Part shown: piece after piece, positions 25,941 to 34,909 of the stretch | How the letters are laid out: each line of letters opens with the position of its first letter | How positions within the stretch are numbered: the stretch's first letter is position 1 | Assembly: GCA_025059535.1 (NCBI GenBank) | Contig: JANXCX010000024.1 | Coordinates: 149,425 to 213,424, forward strand | DNA: 64,000 nt | Direction of reading: 5' to 3' | DNA from: Bacteroidia bacterium | GTDB lineage: Bacteria; Bacteroidota; Bacteroidia; SpSt-205 | Translations under genes and position numbers: made by a program | The notes under the pieces: model-generated | The model's input: the letters and a program-made list of their open reading frames with translations, nothing else | What the model was told of the DNA's origin: nothing | Database searches by the model: none

Positions 25941-26981
25941 ATGCGTACGCTCAAGTGGAGCATAGGCCTAAGCTTACTTGTGTGGGCTCAAGAGCCTCTT
26001 CCTATAGTAGAACGCCGCTTAGCGGAGATGGGCCGCTTCATCTTAGAGCACGAAAATACCGCCGCAAAAGACTCGGTAAATGCTCTTTTTCTAGCCCTCT
26101 GGAAGACTACCCTCCAGCGCCCCGAAGCCTTTACCTACCCCTTTGATTCGGTTCAAACCGTATCCATACTCACCCCGCCTGATAGTACCTTCCGCATATT
26201 CACTTGGCAGGTTATAGATTTTGCGACCAGGGTACATCGGTATTACGGCCTACTGGTGCGCCGCTGGCGCAAAACCAAACGAGACACCTTTCAGTATTAT
26301 GTGTATGAACTGCGCGAGATTCCGGAGGTTTTAGAAGAAGAGGATATTGAGCGCCGTACCACTGGGCCCGAGGCCTGGGTAGGGGCGCTGTATTATCATC
26401 CCCGCTATACTACCCACGGCGTGCTCCGCTACGAAGGTGTCGCCTATATACCACGTGGCCTGCGCATTCAAAAAGAGAAGCTCACCTATTATGTGCTGCT
26501 GGGGTGGAATGGGTACAATGCCCGGCGGAACTTCAAAGTCGTAGAAACCCTCTTTTTTGACCCCGACCGGCCAGAAGGGGTGTTTTTTGGCGCCCCCGTA
26601 ATTTACGCAGGCCCAGTGCCGAAAATGCGGGTCATCCTAGAGTACTCGGAGACTACCCCCCTTTCGCTGAATTTGGGATGGTATGTACGGCGCTATGGGG
26701 CACGCAAACGCTATCCCGCCATTATTTTTGACCACGTAGCTCGCTCGCGTCGGTTCAGGGGGGTTTATGACGACCCCTGGCCTTCGCAAGGGGCGGACGG
26801 CACCTACGATGCCATAGAGTTCTGGAAGCGTGGCCTGTTTGAGGGGCGTAAAGGTATCCTTGTCTACCGACGCAACGTAATCCCATACGCTCCTGAAATA
26901 GAATCCTACGACCCCAAAGTAGTCCTGCGTCAGCGCTTAGAGACAGAGCGTAAGCGCCTTCGGTATGGGTTGGTTCATTAG
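25941..26981 (+). CDS. conserved-looking secreted protein, unknown
   Basis: 346 residues with a signal peptide (MRTLKWSIGLSLLVWAQ). The mature part is rich in Tyr, Arg and Trp. It contains LRYEGVAYIPRGLRI, YYVLLGWNGYN, FFDPDRPEGVFFG and FDHVARS, and ends in a basic helix (RQRLETERKRLRYG). No barrel end, no sorting domain; periplasmic localisation is likely. I know of similar unannotated secreted proteins in Bacteroidota but cannot name the family. It overlaps the next gene (7TM-HD) by 17 bp, so the two are co-translated. Confidence 0.72.
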   Translation: MRTLKWSIGLSLLVWAQEPLPIVERRLAEMGRFILEHENTAAKDSVNALFLALWKTTLQRPEAFTYPFDSVQTVSILTPPDSTFRIFTWQVIDFATRVHRYYGLLVRRWRKTKRDTFQYYVYELREIPEVLEEEDIERRTTGPEAWVGALYYHPRYTTHGVLRYEGVAYIPRGLRIQKEKLTYYVLLGWNGYNARRNFKVVETLFFDPDRPEGVFFGAPVIYAGPVPKMRVILEYSETTPLSLNLGWYVRRYGARKRYPAIIFDHVARSRRFRGVYDDPWPSQGADGTYDAIEFWKRGLFEGRKGILVYRRNVIPYAPEIESYDPKVVLRQRLETERKRLRYGLVH

Positions 26982-29064
26982 ACGCGAAATTCTTCTCCTT
27001 GTAGGTTTCAGCACGGGCTATACCCTCATAGCAAGTCTGATTCTGCATAAAAACGAAATTCCTTCCTATTTAGCTGACTTCAAAGAAGGGGAGCTGTGGC
27101 GGTTCCATGACCTTTATGCGCCTTTTGAGTTTGGTATTTATCGCGCTACGCAGGCGCCTGACGCTTACTCTCCAAATGCCTCGGAGGCTACTTCGCTGGC
27201 TTTCCGCTTAGATACCACTATAGCGCCAGCAGTTCAGAAGACCCTTGACAAAGTTCTTTCTTCCCATTCCTCTCGGTTGCGTGCCGCCTTTGCGGACTTA
27301 GCCCAATATGCCTATCGTTATGGCTACACCGACATACCCCTAACTAATCGTCAGGGTATAGCCATCCTTCTCAAGGGCAAGGAAGAAACCAATATTGCGC
27401 TTGAGGCTCTGGTGGATAGCGCGCGTCTGCGCCAATGGATAAAAGCCCATTTTTCAGCGCCATTGCAGGACTCGCTGGAAAAACTGCTTCAATACCTTCC
27501 CCCTAATTGTCGTTATGATTCGCAGGCCACCCAACAGCGCGTGCCTTCCCTTCAGCGTAGCCTTTCACCCTTTCAGGGAATTGTCCAGCGCGGCGAACGC
27601 ATTATTCAAAAGGGTGAGATTATATCCTCGCTGGCCTACCAGAAGCTATATTCTTTGCGGAAAGCTTATCTTGCAAATCAACCCGTAGGCAATCGTCTCT
27701 TACGGTTTTTTGGCCTTTCCCTACTGATTTTTGTAAGCACCCTGATAGCTTTCTGGTACCTCTATGCAACTAAGCGCCTATCACCTAAGCACCTACGCCC
27801 GACTTTCCTACTCATTACCATGTACCTATTGACCCTATGGGTGGTCTCATTTATTGCCAATCGGCAGGAGATTTGGCTTCCAAGGTCAGATATACCTTTA
27901 TACCATTTGGCACCCTTTGCGCTCGGTCCGATAGTTTTGGCCATATTTTTTGATGACCGCGTGGGATTTATCTCGGCGATCGCTCTGGGCGCCCAGCTCA
28001 GCCTTATCATGGAAGATCCCGTAGAGTACTTTTTCGTCCATGGATTCAGCAGCATGTTGGTGGTATTCCAACTACGCGTGGTCTATCGCCGAGCCCATAT
28101 TTATTATGCCTTAGGGCTTCTCCTCCTAAGCTATATAGGCACCTACTTAGGCTATCACCTTTTCAGGCAAGCCAGTTTTCAAGGTTTACTTCACGCTGGA
28201 TGGGGGTTAGCTATGCTGGGGGGGAATGTACTGGTCTCCCTCCTTGTGTATCCGCTGATCTATCTGATTGAGCGGCTCTTTAGGATTAGTTCGGATATTA
28301 CTTTTCTGGAGCTACTGGATATTGACCATCCGCTTTTGCGTGAGCTTAAGCAACGGGCACCAGGCACTTTTCAGCACAGCCTTTCGGTGGCTGCTTTAGC
28401 TGAAGCGGCCGCGCGGCGTATTGGCGCGCATTCTTTGAAGGTGCACGTAATGGCTCTTTTCCACGATATTGGAAAGCTGGAGCATCCCGAGTATTTCATA
28501 GAAAACCTTGCAGCTATCTCCCAGGGTCATGCCGCTAATCCCCACCATAACCTTACACCTTTGGAAAGTGCGCGCGCCATCCGACGACATGTGGAATATG
28601 GGGTAGAATTAGGAGTGCGCTATCGCCTTCCGATGGAGGTAATTCAGGGCATTTGCACCCACCACGGCACTACGTATATCCACTTCTTTTGGGAGAAGCA
28701 AAAGCGGGAGCGCCCTCAGGAAGCCCCTGCCTTGGAGGCGGAATTTCGCTATGAGGGCCCTAAGCCGCGTACGCGCGAGGAGACTATACTTATGTTGGCC
28801 GACTCTTTGGAAGCCAGCACGCGCGCCCTCCCCGACCTTACGCCCGAAAAGCTCCGCCGCCATATTCAGCGTATTATCCAACAGCGTATCGCTGAGGGGC
28901 AGCTGGAAGATTCAGCCCTTAGTTTTGAGCAAATCAAGGAATTGGAAGAGACCTTTTACCAGCAGCTTCTCTCCCTTCATCACGCCCGCATTCAATACCC
29001 GGAAAGCCCCTCCGAGCCCACACCAGTGGCTAAGGGTGCAGCAGTGGCACGCTCGCCCTTCTGA
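26965..29064 (+). CDS. 7TM-HD family phosphodiesterase (PgpH-like)
   Basis: 699 residues. One N-terminal helix (residues 5-25), an extracellular 7TMR-HDED-type segment (~30-240), about seven transmembrane helices (~245-435), then a cytoplasmic HDIG domain: HSLSVAALAEAAA, HVMALFHDIGKLEHPEYF, NPHHN, and the last histidines in THHGTTYIHFFWE. Proteins with this layout (PgpH) hydrolyse cyclic di-AMP, so I infer a c-di-AMP phosphodiesterase. The start overlaps the previous gene; the last 73 bp overlap the convergent M19-like gene. Confidence 0.9.
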   Translation: MGWFIRREILLLVGFSTGYTLIASLILHKNEIPSYLADFKEGELWRFHDLYAPFEFGIYRATQAPDAYSPNASEATSLAFRLDTTIAPAVQKTLDKVLSSHSSRLRAAFADLAQYAYRYGYTDIPLTNRQGIAILLKGKEETNIALEALVDSARLRQWIKAHFSAPLQDSLEKLLQYLPPNCRYDSQATQQRVPSLQRSLSPFQGIVQRGERIIQKGEIISSLAYQKLYSLRKAYLANQPVGNRLLRFFGLSLLIFVSTLIAFWYLYATKRLSPKHLRPTFLLITMYLLTLWVVSFIANRQEIWLPRSDIPLYHLAPFALGPIVLAIFFDDRVGFISAIALGAQLSLIMEDPVEYFFVHGFSSMLVVFQLRVVYRRAHIYYALGLLLLSYIGTYLGYHLFRQASFQGLLHAGWGLAMLGGNVLVSLLVYPLIYLIERLFRISSDITFLELLDIDHPLLRELKQRAPGTFQHSLSVAALAEAAARRIGAHSLKVHVMALFHDIGKLEHPEYFIENLAAISQGHAANPHHNLTPLESARAIRRHVEYGVELGVRYRLPMEVIQGICTHHGTTYIHFFWEKQKRERPQEAPALEAEFRYEGPKPRTREETILMLADSLEASTRALPDLTPEKLRRHIQRIIQQRIAEGQLEDSALSFEQIKELEETFYQQLLSLHHARIQYPESPSEPTPVAKGAAVARSPF

Positions 29065-30449
29065 CGCAGGAAGCGCTTCCAAAACGAAATCCCATGGCGA
29101 GCGACTATGCCTTCAGCTAACTCAGCAGGTGTCCAGTGCGTATCCGCAAACAAAGTATATTCCTCTTCAAAAAAGCGTAGCAAGGCAGGCCAAAGAACCG
29201 TAGGATATTCTAAAACGGTGGGTACAGCATCTATGGGATCAATAAACCCATCAAAGTCGCTGCCTAAGCAGAGGGTAGCAAAAGCCTGGCGCGGGGGTAT
29301 ACCACCTTCCACAAGCGTAAGATAGATATAGCGAATCTGCTGGAAAAAGGGTTCTAAAGGATGGATCTCGCCACTGCGGACGCTTTGAAGAAGCTTTTCG
29401 CCCGCACATACGCGCTCATCCATGATAAGCCCTATAAGACCTCCACTACGGGCTATAGCCAGCAGATCCTCATTGTGAAGGTTTATGTCCCAAGGGTTGA
29501 AGCGCTCGCTATTCAGGCGGTGGCGCCGACGGTCGTTACGAAATTTGCGTTGGGTCAGGCCCAAGCCAGAGGCCGCTACATGCGAGGCTATTACCGGCAT
29601 GCCGTACTCTTGGGCGATTTCGTAAACCTCGCGCCGCGCAATATGATCGCAGTGTTTGACATCTATAAGGATGCCGCGTCGGTAGGCTTCTTCTACGAAG
29701 AAAGCGCCGTAACTACTCAGTCCGCGAAAGCGCCCTATGCTGCGCAGGCTACGATAGGGGTTAGGAAGTACGGTGGCCAAACCTTGAAATTCCACAGCTT
29801 TGGCGGGTGTAGCCAGGTGGTTATACACCATGTGCACAAGGGTAATCATATGGATTCCGCGCGCAGCCGCCCATTCCATACGCGCCCGAATGCCATCACG
29901 CGTGAGCGGAAAAAAGCCATCATACGAAAACCCCCGAATAGCTGGAAAAGTGTAATCCCGATATTCAAATCCGAGGGCATGGGCGCCTTCTAAAGAGAGG
30001 ATAGCGGCGATTTTATGTGGATTAGCTATGGCCTCATCAATATCTTCTGGACGGCGCACGATGATCACTTCTCCTGGCCCATCGGGCTGCCGGCGGTAGG
30101 CTAGAAGTAAGTTATATTCCTGCTGAAGGATTACAAAGGGGTTGCGCTGGAGGATCTGGCGCACCTTCTCCAAGCGCATGCGAAAGATCAAAGCATACAT
30201 AACTGGCCGAGTAGTGAAGGCCGATACCAAATACCGCTCTAAAGGATGGAGAGCCAAGCAGATTACACGCGTGCCGGAACGAAGCAGCTTAGTAAAGTCC
30301 GATTGAGTAAGGCGAGGGGTGCGCCGTACGCGCTCCGCCGGCGTAGCCTCATCGTAATCCTGCCACGGCGAATCAACCGCACTCAGGAGAAAAGCCTTTA
30401 GAGTAGAATGAACGTGAAGGTCAAAGAAGACAGAGGGGGCAGAATTCAT
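28992..30449 (-). CDS. peptidase M19-like amidohydrolase
   Basis: 485 residues, cytoplasmic (no signal). Amidohydrolase fold: N-terminal FDLHVHST, AAILSLEGAHAL, IDVKHCD, ASHVAASGLG, GGLIGLIMD and LGSDFDGFIDP. EGxH, SH and GSDFDG fit the membrane dipeptidase (M19) order. The first metal motif is HxH, not the usual HxD of M19, so this may be a relative with another substrate. It starts 3 bp after the stop of the upstream barrel gene, so they probably share a transcript. The 3' end is antisense to the 7TM-HD gene over 73 bp. Confidence 0.8.
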   Translation of the reverse strand: MNSAPSVFFDLHVHSTLKAFLLSAVDSPWQDYDEATPAERVRRTPRLTQSDFTKLLRSGTRVICLALHPLERYLVSAFTTRPVMYALIFRMRLEKVRQILQRNPFVILQQEYNLLLAYRRQPDGPGEVIIVRRPEDIDEAIANPHKIAAILSLEGAHALGFEYRDYTFPAIRGFSYDGFFPLTRDGIRARMEWAAARGIHMITLVHMVYNHLATPAKAVEFQGLATVLPNPYRSLRSIGRFRGLSSYGAFFVEEAYRRGILIDVKHCDHIARREVYEIAQEYGMPVIASHVAASGLGLTQRKFRNDRRRHRLNSERFNPWDINLHNEDLLAIARSGGLIGLIMDERVCAGEKLLQSVRSGEIHPLEPFFQQIRYIYLTLVEGGIPPRQAFATLCLGSDFDGFIDPIDAVPTVLEYPTVLWPALLRFFEEEYTLFADTHWTPAELAEGIVARHGISFWKRFLRQKGERATAAPLATGVGSEGLSGY

Positions 30450-30452
30450 TCA

Positions 30453-31007
30453 TCAATCGTAGAGAAAGCTTAGGCGCGCGCCCACCTGCCAGCTGAAGTC
30501 TATCTTGAGGGGGTCTATCACTTCACTGCGGGCACGCACCGAACCAAAAATTTCAAAGTAAGGGAAGGGATTGAACAAAGTACCTATGCCCGCAAAAAGG
30601 TCTGGGACTATGACGCTCTGCTCCCGCGTGCCTCCTAAGCCATCTGGCTGCTGGAGCTTGGGGTAGTAATAGGCGCGCCCGCCAAGGTCTAGGTAGGGGA
30701 GGAACCAAGCAATTCCACAGTCTTTAGCCAGCCATCCTCCTAGCACCCCTTGGTTCATGCCCAAGCTGACGACATACCCATTTTGAAGGCCGCTGAGATT
30801 AGGGGCGCGTGAGCGACCTACCCCACCCGACAGCTCTACAAAGGTGTACTCACTATACCCCAAGGGGAGTCGCAGGGAAGCCCCCATAAGGTGAGGGCCA
30901 AACGTGGCCCCTATACCTAAGCGCCCAAACCCCACCACGCCTTTCTGAGCCCATGCGAAAGCTAACAGAAGCCCCAAGCCGTAGGCTTGTCTAAAGCAGA
31001 TACTCAT
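30453..31007 (-). CDS. small outer-membrane barrel protein, unknown
   Basis: 184 residues from ATG 31007. A longer frame from 31043 includes the promoter box and is rejected. Signal peptide MSICFRQAYGLGLLLAFAWAQ, then short glycine-rich beta strands (GFGRLGIGATFGPH, LGMNQGVLGGWL, LDLGGRAYYYPKL) and a final WQVGARLSFLYD with the C-terminal aromatic pattern of a barrel. No family name. It precedes the M19-like gene by 3 bp. Confidence 0.75.
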   Translation of the reverse strand: MSICFRQAYGLGLLLAFAWAQKGVVGFGRLGIGATFGPHLMGASLRLPLGYSEYTFVELSGGVGRSRAPNLSGLQNGYVVSLGMNQGVLGGWLAKDCGIAWFLPYLDLGGRAYYYPKLQQPDGLGGTREQSVIVPDLFAGIGTLFNPFPYFEIFGSVRARSEVIDPLKIDFSWQVGARLSFLYD

Positions 31008-31012
31008 AAAAG

Positions 31013-31020
31013 CAAAGGTA
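31013..31020 (-). promoter_or_regulatory. -7 promoter box for the 31007 barrel gene
   Basis: TACCTTTG on minus, 5 nt before ATG 31007. It excludes the upstream Met (31043) as the start. Confidence 0.67.
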
Positions 31021-31058
31021 AGAACACTCGGGCTAAAATCCAAATGGTGCGTGAGGAT

Positions 31059-32195
31059 TTACTTATTCACTGGCTCTATTTCCCCTTGCAGCACTAAATG
31101 TACCACTGGCTGGCGCGGATCGTTCGTAATTACGGTTACGGATTTAGAGTCTCGTCCAGAGCGGCCGGTTGAATCAAAGGTTACCTTTATAACCGTACTT
31201 TCGCCTGGCTGAAGGGTGCTTTTATCTGGCGCGACGGCGGTACAGCCGCAGCTGGCCTTCACCTTGCGGATGATAAGAGGCTTCTTACCCCCATTGGTGA
31301 GACGAAACTCATGGGTTACCTTCTCCCCTGCCCGAATCTTACCATAGTCGTAACTAGTGGCTTCAAATTGGGCTCGCGGGGCTTCCACTAAAGCTGCCTC
31401 CGTAAGCTCACCAAAATACTCTTCAATATTAGCCGTGATATAGATGGGCTTTTCAGGCTCTATGGCGTCATTCGTGCGCAGTTTAACTACATGATACACA
31501 AAGCCGTAATCATTTGCTGCACCTGCATTATAAGTGCAGGAGATGTGAGCCGTATCTTTAGGCGGAAGCGTATAGGTAGTAACTTCGCCGGCGGAGGTAC
31601 GCAGCGTGATTTTCACCCAAGCCGGCACGTCTGTAAAGCCCTGAAGCTCAATAGGCTTATCTGAGGCGTTGTATATGGTGATGCCTTGGGTTTTAGTCTC
31701 ATTAGTTTTGATGTTGCCAATCGCTATGTGATTGGCCAGCCCAAACCACAAATTGCCCAATTTAGTAGGATACCAGTCTTCTGGGCCTTTGGGCCTTGGT
31801 ATAACCTCCCCGCGAATAGTGAGGGTATAGGTCTCCTCCTGCGTGGTGTCCTTCTCCGAGCGAATCCGCACTGTGAGGGTCTTAGAAAAAGGGCCTGGAC
31901 GCCCCCAGCTGCTGTACTGCGCCTCTATGAAGCCCTCTTTACCTGGAGCTACTTTATCCTTACTCCAATCCGGCGAAGTACAGCCACACGAAGTCTTCAC
32001 ATCCACTACGCGAATAGGGTGCTTAGAGACATTGCGGAAAGTAAAGCGCGTGGTGGCTACCCGGTCCTCTTCTTTGATGCGACCGAAGTCATGGTCCACC
32101 TTTGAGAATTCCACTAGGCGCGCAGTATTTTGGGCAGGCTGCGCTAGCAATGTCACGCTCCATACAAGCCCGATAGCCCCCTTAAGCCCACGCAT
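31059..32195 (-). CDS. secreted protein with two DUF1573 domains
   Basis: 378 residues: signal peptide (MRGLKGAIGLVWSVTLLAQ), DUF1573 at ~28-135 with HDFGRI, VDVKTSCGCTSPDW and APGKEG, a middle immunoglobulin-like part, and a second DUF1573 at ~275-370 with YDYGKI, VKASCGCTAV, LQPGESTVI and ITNDPRQP. The CGC pair is the family mark; function is unknown, though such Ig-like modules are common in the Bacteroidota envelope. It stands alone with a TATCTTCG box. The middle third lacks the CGC motif and may be a degenerated third copy. Confidence 0.88.
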   Translation of the reverse strand: MRGLKGAIGLVWSVTLLAQPAQNTARLVEFSKVDHDFGRIKEEDRVATTRFTFRNVSKHPIRVVDVKTSCGCTSPDWSKDKVAPGKEGFIEAQYSSWGRPGPFSKTLTVRIRSEKDTTQEETYTLTIRGEVIPRPKGPEDWYPTKLGNLWFGLANHIAIGNIKTNETKTQGITIYNASDKPIELQGFTDVPAWVKITLRTSAGEVTTYTLPPKDTAHISCTYNAGAANDYGFVYHVVKLRTNDAIEPEKPIYITANIEEYFGELTEAALVEAPRAQFEATSYDYGKIRAGEKVTHEFRLTNGGKKPLIIRKVKASCGCTAVAPDKSTLQPGESTVIKVTFDSTGRSGRDSKSVTVITNDPRQPVVHLVLQGEIEPVNK

Positions 32196-32202
32196 AGCGG
32201 CG

Positions 32203-32210
32203 CGAAGATA
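32203..32210 (-). promoter_or_regulatory. -7-like box for the DUF1573 gene
   Basis: TATCTTCG on minus (one mismatch to TAnnTTTG), 7 nt before ATG 32195. Confidence 0.45.
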
Positions 32211-32240
32211 GCAAAAAAATCCCTTTGGCCTAAGCTGGCT

Positions 32241-32248
32241 TACCTTTG
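32241..32248 (+). promoter_or_regulatory. -7 promoter box
   Basis: TACCTTTG, 9 nt before ATG 32258; an upstream TTG (32246) overlaps the box and is rejected. Confidence 0.62.
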
Positions 32249-32257
32249 CTAAAAGAC

Positions 32258-32830
32258 ATGCGGAGCTATCGAGTGCTTCTCCTGCGCAAGTTTCCTGAAA
32301 ATCCCACCTTAGGTTTTTATCGCCACCCGAAACTGCCCAGCTCGCTTGTGGGGCGCACTTTAGTGCGCTTTCTCCATGTGACTTCTCCGGCGGATGTAGT
32401 GGCCTTCTATTACCACGAAGGCTTTTTCCGAGACTACGAGGTGCTTTTTACAGATACTCATATCTACGATAAAAAAGCCTACTATCCGCTAGAGGACATA
32501 CGCGAGGTAAAGATAGACCGCAAGGACGTGCTACTGGAAATCAATCAGCTGGGCCATACCCTTGTGCACCGCTTACGGCTGGGTTCGCCCGTGGCAGCGG
32601 AGCTTATGGCCCGCGTGCTTACGCTTATTACGCGCGCCCCTAAGGAAGAGGCCCTCGAACGCGTCATACAGAAACGGGCTGGGCTAAACCTCGCCAGCGT
32701 GCAGTGGCTGGAACTGCGCGACGAGGTACTGCGTACCATAGACCTCCTCTACGAAAAATACCAAGAAGGCAAACTAGGCCTTTTAGAATACGAAATGCTA
32801 CGGGAGGACCTCTTACGCCGGTTAGCTTAG
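32258..32830 (+). CDS. hypothetical cytoplasmic protein with SHOCT-like C-terminus
   Basis: 190 residues, no signal. The first ~110 residues have alternating beta strands (VLFTDTHIYDKKAYYPLEDI, VKIDRKDVLLEINQ) similar in layout to PH-like domains. The last ~35 residues (IDLLYEKYQEGKLGLLEYEM) look like the short SHOCT motif (aliphatic, then G-x-hydrophobic-x-x-E-E/Y-hydrophobic). Neither call was tested by search. It is the first gene after its own promoter; the fatty-acid hydroxylase follows after 23 bp with another promoter. Function unknown. Confidence 0.65.
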   Translation: MRSYRVLLLRKFPENPTLGFYRHPKLPSSLVGRTLVRFLHVTSPADVVAFYYHEGFFRDYEVLFTDTHIYDKKAYYPLEDIREVKIDRKDVLLEINQLGHTLVHRLRLGSPVAAELMARVLTLITRAPKEEALERVIQKRAGLNLASVQWLELRDEVLRTIDLLYEKYQEGKLGLLEYEMLREDLLRRLA

Positions 32831-32841
32831 GCGAAATTTAC

Positions 32842-32849
32842 TATATTTG
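32842..32849 (+). promoter_or_regulatory. -7 promoter box for the fatty-acid hydroxylase gene
   Basis: TATATTTG, 4 nt before ATG 32854, which excludes the longer frame from 32704. Confidence 0.67.
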
Positions 32850-32853
32850 TCTC

Positions 32854-33477
32854 ATGGCCGGCAAACCGACGAAAGGTACCTACACTTACCCTCAGGTTTT
32901 CTGGAAGCAACCGTGGGAATGGCTTAGCCGCTACCGAGATATAAATACCTTTTTAGCCATGGGCTTTTATGGCGGCCTTTCCCTCCTTATGATAGCCTAC
33001 GCCTACCTGCACCAGAACCTTGCTTGGTGGCAGATTGGTCTGCTTGCCAGCGGGGGATTTCTGACATGGACGCTTACGGAATACGTACTCCACCGCTTCG
33101 TGCTTCACTATGTAGAGGATCATCCCGTTATTCAGCGGTGGCACAACTTTGCCCATGGTGCGCACCACGACGTGCCTAAAGATCTCCGATTTGTTACCGT
33201 CTCGCCCTTCATGAGCTTTCCAATTGCGGTTGTCTTCTGGGGCCTCTTTTGGGCTATTTTGGGCTGGAAGCTAGTGTGGGCGTTTTATGCAGGCTTCGGT
33301 ATAGGTTATGTTCTGTACGAGTACGTGCATTACGCCATTCACCGTTACCCGCATCCACCCTTTGGGTTCTTACGCCACCTATGGCAAAACCACCAACTTC
33401 ACCACTATAAAACACCCGACAAGCGCTTCGGCGTTACCAATACGCTGTGGGATAGGGTGTTTGGCACTTACGCATGA
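32854..33477 (+). CDS. fatty acid hydroxylase / sterol desaturase family membrane protein
   Basis: 207 residues from ATG 32854. It has about four membrane helices and the diiron histidine set: EYVLHRFVLH (HxxxH-type), HNFAHGAHHD (HxxHH-type), HYAIHR and HQLHHY, in fatty acid 2-hydroxylase order. It probably hydroxylates a lipid acyl chain (as in 2-hydroxy fatty acids of sphingolipids or LPS) using O2; the exact substrate is inferred. Its TGA overlaps the ATG of nuoC (ATGA), so an O2-using lipid enzyme and a complex I subunit are co-translated. Confidence 0.88.
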   Translation: MAGKPTKGTYTYPQVFWKQPWEWLSRYRDINTFLAMGFYGGLSLLMIAYAYLHQNLAWWQIGLLASGGFLTWTLTEYVLHRFVLHYVEDHPVIQRWHNFAHGAHHDVPKDLRFVTVSPFMSFPIAVVFWGLFWAILGWKLVWAFYAGFGIGYVLYEYVHYAIHRYPHPPFGFLRHLWQNHQLHHYKTPDKRFGVTNTLWDRVFGTYA

Positions 33478-33965
33478 GCCAGCTGCTAGCGCTGAAGGAG
33501 TCTCTAGCGGACGCCGCTCTAGAGGTACGAGAGCATGCAGGAGAGCTGACCTTCATAGTAGATAGGGCTGCGCTTAAGTCCTTCCTACGCCGGCTCCATA
33601 CCGAACATGGCTTTGACTACCTTGTAGATATAGGGGCTACGGATCTTTTCACGGAAGGGGAGCGATTTGAGCTAGTGTATAACCTTGTGAGCCTTTCGCG
33701 CCAAATGCGGGTTCGGGTGAAGGTCCGCCTCCCCGAAACAGAGCCTGTAGTGGAGACGGTTACGGATATATGGCCTGCGGCGGCATGGCATGAGCGCGAA
33801 GCCTACGACATGATGGGGATTCGCTTCCAAGGGCACCCTGACCTGCGGCGGATTTACTTACCCGAGGATTTTGCTTATCATCCCCTACGTAAGGAATTTC
33901 CTCTCTTAGGCATTCCAGGTAGTCTGCCACTCCCCCCTAAGGAGCCGCCCAAGCCTTATCATTAG
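33474..33965 (+). CDS. nuoC: NADH-quinone oxidoreductase subunit C
   Basis: Complex I 30-kDa subunit, without cofactors, on the peripheral arm. 163 residues with FDYLVDIGATDL, the family signature WHEREAYDMMGIRFQGHPDLRR, and LPEDFAYHPLRKEFPL. Unlike the fused nuoCD of Bacteroides or gammaproteobacteria, it is a single C subunit. It overlaps the hydroxylase by 4 bp and the convergent trxB by 4 bp. nuoD is not next to it, and nuoB is 20 kb upstream, so the nuo genes are scattered in this genome. Confidence 0.95.
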   Translation: MSQLLALKESLADAALEVREHAGELTFIVDRAALKSFLRRLHTEHGFDYLVDIGATDLFTEGERFELVYNLVSLSRQMRVRVKVRLPETEPVVETVTDIWPAAAWHEREAYDMMGIRFQGHPDLRRIYLPEDFAYHPLRKEFPLLGIPGSLPLPPKEPPKPYH

Positions 33966-34909
33966 GGAGAGGGTAAGGCACGGTGGTAGCGCTGCTCGGC
34001 CAGCCAGCGCTCCGCATCTAAAGCGGCCATGCAGCCCGTAGCCGCAGCGGTAATCGCCTGCCGATAAACTGGATCCTGTACATCCCCCGCCGCAAATACC
34101 CCTTCCAAGTTAGTATGAGTGCTACCGGGGCGCGTGCGTATGTAGCCATTTTCGGTAAGTTCCAGCTGGCCGGCGAAAATAGCCGTATTTGGCTGATGGC
34201 CGATAGCCACAAAAAGCGCCCGTACGGGGAGAATAGTCTCTTCACCCGTTTGGAGGTGGCGCACTTTTACGCCCTCCACCCGGTCCGTCCCTAAAATATC
34301 TACCACTACTGTATGCCAGTGGATAAAGATATTAGAGGTACTACGCACGCGATCCTGCATGATTTTGGAGGCGCGCATTTTATCGCGCCGCACCAGCATA
34401 TGGACGGTGCTACAAAGCTTGGAGAGGTAGAGAGCCTCCTCACATGCGCTATCACCCCCACCTACTACCGCCGCAGGCTGACCTCGGAAAAAGTAGCCAT
34501 CGCATACGGCACAGGCACTTACGCCGGCTCCATAGAGGCGCTGCTCCGCCTCTAACCCAAGCCATCTGGGCGAAGAGCCCGTGGCAATAATTACGGCTTC
34601 CGCTTCCACGATTTCGCCCGAGCTAAGCGTAAGGCGCTTGGGCATAGTACGCAGCTCCGCCTGCTCCACTACATCATAAATAATGGGTGTGCCGAAGCGT
34701 ACGGCCTGCTGGCGGAAATCCTCCATCATTTGGCCTCCTAGCACCCCTTGGGGATAGCCGGGGAAATTTTCCACTTCACTTGTTCTAGTAAGCTGCCCCC
34801 CTGGCTCTGGTCCTGCAATCAGGACAAGCTTAAGTCCTGCCCGCGCCGCATAGATAGCCGCCGTATAACCCGCTGGACCCGAGCCTAATATGGCTACTTC
34901 ATACACCAT
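33962..34909 (-). CDS. trxB: thioredoxin reductase
   Basis: Reduces thioredoxin with NADPH. 315 residues: FAD motif ILGSGPAGYTAAIYAARAG, the NADPH domain GGGDSACEEALYLSKL, redox-active C133/C136 (CAVC) and the C-terminal FAD site VFAAGDVQDPVYRQAITAA. The start overlaps the end of the dsbD-like gene by 11 bp, so it is translated after it, matching the pathway direction thioredoxin to DsbD. The 3' end overlaps nuoC by 4 bp. Confidence 0.97.
   Translation of the reverse strand: MVYEVAILGSGPAGYTAAIYAARAGLKLVLIAGPEPGGQLTRTSEVENFPGYPQGVLGGQMMEDFRQQAVRFGTPIIYDVVEQAELRTMPKRLTLSSGEIVEAEAVIIATGSSPRWLGLEAEQRLYGAGVSACAVCDGYFFRGQPAAVVGGGDSACEEALYLSKLCSTVHMLVRRDKMRASKIMQDRVRSTSNIFIHWHTVVVDILGTDRVEGVKVRHLQTGEETILPVRALFVAIGHQPNTAIFAGQLELTENGYIRTRPGSTHTNLEGVFAAGDVQDPVYRQAITAAATGCMAALDAERWLAEQRYHRALPSP

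Noticed and set aside
32704-32853. 50-codon upstream extension of the fatty-acid hydroxylase
   Set aside because: It overlaps the previous gene and the promoter box TATATTTG (32842-32849); family homology begins after ATG 32854.
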